From assembly GCF_014863355.1 (NCBI RefSeq), contig NZ_JACZEP010000006.1, positions 62,001 to 126,000 on the forward strand: a DNA stretch of 64,000 nucleotides, given 5' to 3'. The first letter of the stretch is position 1. Each line of letters starts with the position of its first letter. The position numbers and the translations under genes were made by a program. The notes beneath the pieces were generated by a model. That model ran no database searches. It was given only the letters and a program-made list of their open reading frames with translations, and was not told where the DNA came from. The DNA is from Aminobacter carboxidus. Its GTDB lineage: Bacteria > Pseudomonadota > Alphaproteobacteria > Rhizobiales > Rhizobiaceae. Below are positions 59,166 to 64,000 of the stretch, in pieces.

Positions 59166-60532
59166 GCAGGCTGGAACAGCTTCCCATCGCTGCACTCGCC
59201 AGCGCCGTGACCAAACGCGAGATCGCAGCCGTCGAGGTGACTGGCTATTTCCTCGACCGAATCGCACGTTTCGATCGCGAGCTTTCGGGCTACATCCATG
59301 TCGCCGACGAGGCGGCGCTGGCGCAGGCGCGGCGCCTCGACGCGCGCCTCGCGGCCGGCGAGACCGTCGGCCCGCTGGCCGGCGTGCCGCTCTCGGTCAA
59401 GGACATCGTCGCGGTTGCCGGCATGCCCAACACCGGCGCCTCGCATTCGCGGCTCGACCGCAGGCCGGCACAGGATGCGCCGGTGGTGCGCCGGCTCAGC
59501 GATGCCGGCGCGATCATCATCGGCAAGGCCAACTGCCACGAACTGGCCTTCGGCGGACCATCCTTCGACCTGCCGTTTCCGCCGGCGCGCAATCCCTGGA
59601 ACCCTGAGATGTTCCCCGGCGGCTCGTCGAGCGGGTCGGGTGTCACTGTCGCCGGCGGGCTGTGCCTGGGCTCGGTGGCAACCGACACCGCCGGCTCGAT
59701 CCGCCTGCCGGCGACAATGTGCGGCATGGTCGGATTAAAGCCGGGCTTCGGAATGGTTCCTGTAGAAGGGATCGATGCGCTTGCGCAGTCGATGGACCAT
59801 TGCGGGCCGATCGCGGCGCGGGTTGACGACTGCCACAGGCTCTATGCCGCGATGTCGGTGAGCGAAAGCCGGCCGATGCCTGTCGGCGACAGGCCGTCAT
59901 TTGCCGGCATGCGCCTCGGCATCTCCGCCTGCCAATGGGGGCTGGGCGCCAGCCTGCGGCCCGAAATGGCAATGGCGATGCAGAACGCCCTCGACCTTTT
60001 CGACCACAATGGCGGCGAGATCGTCAAACTCGAACTGCCGCCGCTCGAAACCTTCCACGCCCCCGGGGCAGTGGTGATGATGGCAGAGATCGCGGCGCAT
60101 TACGGCGCCGAGGTGCGTGGCAACTTCTCCGCTTTCGGCGAAATGTTTCGCGGCCGCGCGCTGGTCGGCGAAAGTCTTGCCGCCGCCGACATCGTCGCGG
60201 CGCGGACGCTGCGCGACGTGCTGCGCAGACTGGTCGACGCCAGCCTCGCCACTGTCGACGCGATCCTTTTGCCCGGCGCGCTGGCGCCGGCTGGGCCGCT
60301 CAAGACAGTCGACAAATTTTATTTCCTCGAAGAGCCGATCCCCAACATCCTGGCCAACCTGACCGGCCACCCGGCTCTGGCCTTTCCCTTCGGCAAGGCC
60401 GGCAATGGCATGCCGCTGGGGTTGCAGATTCTGGGCGCAAGGGGGGGCGAAAATCGTCTCTTCGACATCGCTGCCAGGTTCGAGCGGCTCGACGGCAATC
60501 CCGTTGGGCTGCCGCCGCGCTATTTCAGCTGA
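59162..60532 (+). CDS. Amidase signature family hydrolase (AtzE/HpxY/GatA-like)
   Basis: The 456-residue enzyme has the Ser-cisSer-Lys triad: Lys80 in GVPLSVKDIVAV, Ser155 in FPGGSSSGSG and nucleophile Ser179 in ATDTAGSIRLPA (usual TDTGGS is TDTAGS). It cleaves an amide bond in the cytoplasm. It is most like AtzE/HpxY amidases, which work with AtzG/HpxX partners, and sits near the HpxW-like enzyme, as in hpx loci. GTG 59162 is the start because it overlaps the stop of the small gene. Confidence 0.88.
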   Translation: MSRLEQLPIAALASAVTKREIAAVEVTGYFLDRIARFDRELSGYIHVADEAALAQARRLDARLAAGETVGPLAGVPLSVKDIVAVAGMPNTGASHSRLDRRPAQDAPVVRRLSDAGAIIIGKANCHELAFGGPSFDLPFPPARNPWNPEMFPGGSSSGSGVTVAGGLCLGSVATDTAGSIRLPATMCGMVGLKPGFGMVPVEGIDALAQSMDHCGPIAARVDDCHRLYAAMSVSESRPMPVGDRPSFAGMRLGISACQWGLGASLRPEMAMAMQNALDLFDHNGGEIVKLELPPLETFHAPGAVVMMAEIAAHYGAEVRGNFSAFGEMFRGRALVGESLAAADIVAARTLRDVLRRLVDASLATVDAILLPGALAPAGPLKTVDKFYFLEEPIPNILANLTGHPALAFPFGKAGNGMPLGLQILGARGGENRLFDIAARFERLDGNPVGLPPRYFS

Positions 60533-61200
60533 TGCAAGCGCCGCCGGCGTGGCGGCGTACCCCTAGAACGGCCACCGCCCTTTCAGCCGAACCCACCGCA
60601 CGCGCAACACAGCACGAGCGGGGTGGTAGTTGAACCTCGCTGCCAGCGAGAAACGCGATAACAGAACGCACAAGCATATCCCGGCCTTTAGCGACGACTT
60701 TCCAGCAATTGCATGCGGCTTCGGAGCTCGACCAAACAGGATAACGTCGCTGGCTGCACCAACGGGCTGGCGCAATTTGCACTCTTGTCGTTGAACTCCG
60801 GCACGGCCGTAGCTGTTGCAACGATGTATTTTCCGCAGATGCGATCACCGGTAAAGGCCAGGGATTGCCGGCATCCAACTTGCAACGGTCATTTTTGGTA
60901 TACTATATGCAAGAAATTGCCGAAATAGATGGTCGAGCCAACTGCCCGTGTGATATTCGTGAACGAAATTTCAGCAATCACGTTCTAAATTTTGTGCATT
61001 TTCAATAATTTATGTGGCTGTTCGGCGAATTTCCGAAGCGCGGCCCGGCATCGCCAGCAAAGTTGATCAACAATCGCTTGACAGTCGATTGCATACAATC
61101 CACTCTTCTGGCCGAGGGATGTGGCGGCCCGCATTATCAACGCAGCACAAGACTGCGCGCATCAGGTCGATTTTGTTGTCTTTGGCGAATGGGTGGACCA
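60533..61200 (+). promoter_or_regulatory. Long intergenic promoter region of the ABC operon, with two operator candidates
   Basis: No reading frame here looks like a gene. TTGGTATACTATATGCAA (60895-60912) has the core ATACTATAT, eight of nine bases of the HDO operator. GATTGCATACAATC (61087-61100) is a palindrome with 5-bp arms about 100 bp before the binding-protein start. The stretch 60895-61010 is AT-rich, as expected for a promoter. The GntR regulator may act here. Confidence 0.5.
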
Positions 61201-62685
61201 ATGAACTTACTGACGAAACTGGCAAGCAGCGCCGCTGTTGCGGCGATCATGGCACTTTCCCCGCTGTCGGCGCAGGCCGCCGACATCACCATCGCGATCG
61301 GATCGGAGCCTTCGACGCTCGATCCGCAAATACGCGATGACGGCGGTGAGCGCGCGATCAACGACAATGTCTATGAGACGCTGATGGCGCGCACGCCGGA
61401 CGGCGAGCTGGTCGCCGGCCTGGCGGCGGCAGCGCCGACCCAGGTCGACGCCAGGACCTGGGAGTTCAAGCTCAGGCCCGACATCAAGTTCCACAATGGC
61501 GAGGCGTTCAATGCCGATGCCGTCGTCAACAGCGTCAAGCGTGTCATCGATCCGGCGCTGAAGTCGGAGCAGGCCGCCTATTTCGGCACCATCACCGGCG
61601 CCGAAAAGGTTGACGACCTCACCGTGCGCATCCTCACCTCAGGTCCGGATCCAATCCTGCCGTCGCGCATGTACTGGATGAAGATGATCCCCGCGACCTA
61701 TGCGGCCGACGCCAAGTTCGCCGAGGCACCTGTCGGCACCGGTCCCTACAAGTTCACCAGTTGGAGCCGCGGCCAGGACATCGTGCTGGAAAAGAACGCC
61801 GATTATTGGGGCGATGCCGCGTCGATCGACAAGGTGACCTACCGCTTCGTCGGTGAATCCGGTACGCGCCTTTCCGGCCTGATGGCGGGCGAACTCGATG
61901 TCATCACCAACCTGTTGCCGGAGTTTGCCCAGCAGGCGCCGAAATTCGCCGCCGTCAGCGGCCTCGAAACGACGCTGATGATCGTTTCGACTGACAACGA
62001 GGTGACCAAGGATCCGCGTGTCCGCGAGGCGATGAACATTTCGGTCGACCGCAAGGCGCTGGCCGAGAGCCTGTTCGGTGGCTATGCGACGCCGGCCAAG
62101 GGCCAGGTCGTCAACCCCAAGGCCTTCGGCTACAACAAGGCGCTGCCCGACTACGCGTTCGACGTCGACAAGGCCAGGGCGCTGATCAAGGAAGCCGGTG
62201 CCGAGGGCAAGACCATCAAGCTCGTCGGCGAGGCCGGCCGCTGGCTCAAGGACCGCGAGCTGATCGAGGCCGTCGGTGCTTACTGGAAGGACGCAGGCCT
62301 CAACGTCGACATCAAGATCGAGGACTTCGGCGAGTACCTGAACCAGCTGTTCGACAAGAACACGCGGCCGGATGCAATCTTCCTGTCGAACTCCAATGAA
62401 CTGCTCGACGTCGACCGTGAAATGACGGCCGTGCTGCAGAGCAAGGCAAGTTCCGCGTCCAACAGCGACCAGGAAATGTCGGACCAGATCAGCGCCGCCA
62501 GGACCGAGACCGACATCGAGAAGCGCCAGGCCATGTACGATGCCATCACCAAAAAGTCGTACGACCTGTCCTATCTTGTGCCGCTGCTCAACCAGCAGGA
62601 TATTTACGGCTTCTCCAAGCGCCTCGAATGGCAGCCGCGCGTCGACTCCAAGCTCCTGGTCAAGGAGATGAAGGTCACGGAGTAA
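61201..62685 (+). CDS. Peptide/nickel-type ABC transporter substrate-binding protein
   Basis: The 494-residue periplasmic protein has a signal peptide (LASSAAVAAIMALSPLSAQA) and the family-5 fold: ITIAIGSEPSTLDPQ, NDNVYETLMARTPDG, WEFKLRPDIKFHNGEAFNADAVVNSVKR. Such proteins bind peptides, opines or other amides. ATG 61201 opens the signal peptide; the frame is open upstream but without conserved sequence. It begins an importer operon whose other parts continue beyond the window. Confidence 0.92.
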   Translation: MNLLTKLASSAAVAAIMALSPLSAQAADITIAIGSEPSTLDPQIRDDGGERAINDNVYETLMARTPDGELVAGLAAAAPTQVDARTWEFKLRPDIKFHNGEAFNADAVVNSVKRVIDPALKSEQAAYFGTITGAEKVDDLTVRILTSGPDPILPSRMYWMKMIPATYAADAKFAEAPVGTGPYKFTSWSRGQDIVLEKNADYWGDAASIDKVTYRFVGESGTRLSGLMAGELDVITNLLPEFAQQAPKFAAVSGLETTLMIVSTDNEVTKDPRVREAMNISVDRKALAESLFGGYATPAKGQVVNPKAFGYNKALPDYAFDVDKARALIKEAGAEGKTIKLVGEAGRWLKDRELIEAVGAYWKDAGLNVDIKIEDFGEYLNQLFDKNTRPDAIFLSNSNELLDVDREMTAVLQSKASSASNSDQEMSDQISAARTETDIEKRQAMYDAITKKSYDLSYLVPLLNQQDIYGFSKRLEWQPRVDSKLLVKEMKVTE

Positions 62686-62698
62686 CCGAGACAATTGC

Positions 62699-62768
62699 GG
62701 GTTCGAACAAAAACATAAGCGAACCCCAACAGTTCTGGAGCCGGCTCGACAAGGGGTGGCCGGCTCCA
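62699..62768. promoter_or_regulatory. Two hairpins between binding-protein and permease genes
   Basis: GGGTTCG (62699) pairs with CGAACCC (62720), and TGGAGCCGGC (62736-62745) pairs perfectly with GCCGGCTCCA (62759-62768). They lie just after the binding-protein gene, as in the two sugar operons of this window, and no T-run follows. Confidence 0.65.
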
Positions 62769-62784
62769 GCCAATGGAGAGGTAT

Positions 62785-63705
62785 ATGGGTGGTTTTCTGC
62801 TCCGCCGGATCGCACAAGGTCTCCTTGTCGTCATCGGCGTGACCGTGATCGTTTTCATCGCCACACGCATGGTCGGCGATCCAGTCAAGGTCATGCTGCC
62901 GCTTTCGGCCACCGACGAGCAGCGCGCGGCTTTTGCCCAGCAGATCGGCCTCGACCGCCCCATCGGCACGCAGTTCGTCGATTTTGTCGGCGACATGGCC
63001 CGGCTCGATTTCGGCGAAAGCCTGTGGCAGCGCCGGCCGGCTCTCGACGTCGTGCTCGAACGCCTGCCCAACACGCTGAAGCTGATCGGCGCCGGCCTCG
63101 GCATGGCAATCCTGCTGTCGTTGCCGCTCGGCGCCATTGCGGCCCTGCGACCGGGAGGATGGGTCGATCGAACGACTGTCTTTGTCGGCCTGTTCGGGCT
63201 GTCGTTACCGCAGTTCTGGTTCGGCCTCCTGATGATCGTGTTCTTCGCCGTGACGCTCGGCTGGTTGCCGACATCGGGCATGGGCGGCGCGCGCTACTAC
63301 ATCTTGCCGGCGATCACGCTTGCCCTGCCGTCGCTGGCACGGCTGGTGATGCTGGTGCGCTCGTCGATGATCGACGAGCTCAACCAGCAATATGTCCGCA
63401 CCGCCCGCGCCAAGGGCCTGCACTTCAAGCGCGTCGTGATGGTGCATGCCATGCGCAACACGCTGGTGCCGTTCGTGACGCTGGCCGGCTGGGAGCTGAT
63501 CAGTGCGCTCGCCGGCTACACGGTGGTGGTCGAGACGGTGTTCGCCTGGCCCGGCCTTGGCCTGACGGCGATGCAGGCGATCCAGAAGAGCGACCTGTTT
63601 CTGCTGCAGGCGATCGTCTTCACCGTGGCCGTGCTGATCGTGGTCATCAATGTCGGCCTCGATGTCATCTACAAATTCATCGACCCACGGATAAGGTTGG
63701 CTTGA
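62785..63705 (+). CDS. Peptide-type ABC transporter permease (DppB/OppB family)
   Basis: The 306-residue permease has six membrane segments, the first GLLVVIGVTVIVFIATRMVGDP, then the motif ARAKGLHFKRVVMVHAMRNTLVPFVT and the end VVVIN VGLD-type helix. These are DppB/OppB signatures. I chose ATG 62785 because GAGAGG lies six bases upstream; ATG 62773 is in frame but lacks a ribosome site. It pairs with the following permease. Confidence 0.92.
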   Translation: MGGFLLRRIAQGLLVVIGVTVIVFIATRMVGDPVKVMLPLSATDEQRAAFAQQIGLDRPIGTQFVDFVGDMARLDFGESLWQRRPALDVVLERLPNTLKLIGAGLGMAILLSLPLGAIAALRPGGWVDRTTVFVGLFGLSLPQFWFGLLMIVFFAVTLGWLPTSGMGGARYYILPAITLALPSLARLVMLVRSSMIDELNQQYVRTARAKGLHFKRVVMVHAMRNTLVPFVTLAGWELISALAGYTVVVETVFAWPGLGLTAMQAIQKSDLFLLQAIVFTVAVLIVVINVGLDVIYKFIDPRIRLA

Positions 63706-64000
63706 ATGGCTATCCCCATGCCTGTGACGACGCCGGTGGCGACCACCCGCAAGGCCACGCAACGCCCTTCTATGATGGCCAAGCTAGACGAGCTCGGCCG
63801 CGAACTGTGGCAGGACAAGCTTGGCACGCTCGGCTTCACCGTCATCGTGGCGCTGGTTCTGATGGCGATCTTCGCGCCACTGATCGCGCCTTACGATCCC
63901 GCCGCACAGTCGGTCATGTCGCGGCTCAAGCCGCCGGCCTGGCTGCCCAAGGGCTCGTGGGAACACCTGTTTGGCACCGACCATCTCGGCCGCGACGTGC
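63706..64000 (+). CDS. Peptide-type ABC transporter permease (DppC/OppC family), partial
   Basis: The window ends inside this gene, which supplies 98 codons. It begins with a cytoplasmic tail and TRKATQ, then LGFTVIVALVLMAIFAPLIAPYDP (first membrane segment, the DppC motif) and HLFGTDHLGRDV, the conserved GTDxLGRD box. It starts immediately after the stop of the first permease (TGAATG). ATPase genes probably follow outside the window. Confidence 0.9.
   Translation, partial: MAIPMPVTTPVATTRKATQRPSMMAKLDELGRELWQDKLGTLGFTVIVALVLMAIFAPLIAPYDPAAQSVMSRLKPPAWLPKGSWEHLFGTDHLGRDV

Noticed and set aside
60713-60928. A 71-codon frame in the gap before the binding-protein gene
   Set aside because: Mixed composition, no ribosome site, and it runs through the operator candidate at 60895.

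Overview
The window is GC-rich chromosomal DNA of a rhizobial alphaproteobacterium (order Hyphomicrobiales, most like Mesorhizobium, Aminobacter or another Phyllobacteriaceae). I infer this from the aglREFGAK alpha-glucoside cluster, the sitABCD and Fur-type pair, a long DNA polymerase I with an intact proofreading domain, the short rhizobial RNase D, several LacI- and GntR-controlled ABC systems, and intergenic palindromes of the rhizobial mosaic-element type. I saw no tRNA, rRNA, insertion sequence, prophage or CRISPR array.

Region 1 (1-18.7 kb) is mostly housekeeping and small detoxification units. It holds a host-attachment family protein, a YbaL-type cation/proton antiporter, an exported barrel-like protein, a DUF2865 protein, a MarR regulator with a palindromic operator on its own start codon, a class A penicillin-binding protein, four small proteins, RNase D and an M20 peptidase. 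A strongly folded candidate small RNA follows at 11.73-11.9 kb. A glutathione transferase / NTF2-like / tautomerase operon runs divergently from an HxlR regulator. Then come a GNAT enzyme, polA, a frameshifted LysE exporter and Zur.

Region 2 (18.8-29 kb) is a sugar-uptake block: aldo/keto reductase, Gfo/Idh/MocA oxidoreductase, TIM-barrel isomerase, and an ABC importer (ATPase, two permeases, binding protein). A divergent LacI regulator faces it, with two identical 16-bp operator copies between them. A 6-phosphogluconate dehydrogenase gene converges on the regulator.

Region 3 (29-42.4 kb) carries a Fur-type regulator, a family-25 glycosyltransferase, the Mn/Fe importer sitABCD with overlapping palindromes at its promoter, and the alpha-glucoside operon aglEFGAK with its LacI regulator aglR and two operators centred on AAAGCGCTTT.

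Region 4 (42.4-64 kb) is the most unusual part. A FadR-type GntR regulator appears to control several transcription units, because variants of one palindrome (core ATAC(T/A)GTAT) lie in front of them. One minus-strand operon encodes a type-B esterase, a 2Fe-2S/FAD/NAD reductase, a GlcG/HbpS-like protein and a haem-oxygenase-like diiron enzyme (HDO-1). A second encodes a near-identical HDO-2, two different 2Fe-2S ferredoxins, an unrecognised 99-residue protein, an aldehyde dehydrogenase, a TauE/SafE permease and an ornithine-cyclodeaminase-like enzyme. On the other side are an HpxW-like gamma-glutamyltransferase-fold enzyme, a short-chain dehydrogenase that lacks the catalytic tyrosine, a DAO-type flavoenzyme, a tiny protein coupled to an amidase, and a peptide-type ABC importer. 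I read this as one inducible pathway that imports, hydrolyses and oxidises an amide- or amine-containing compound; the substrate is unknown. A three-gene ECF sigma / anti-sigma / subtilase operon sits between the two HDO operons on the opposite strand.
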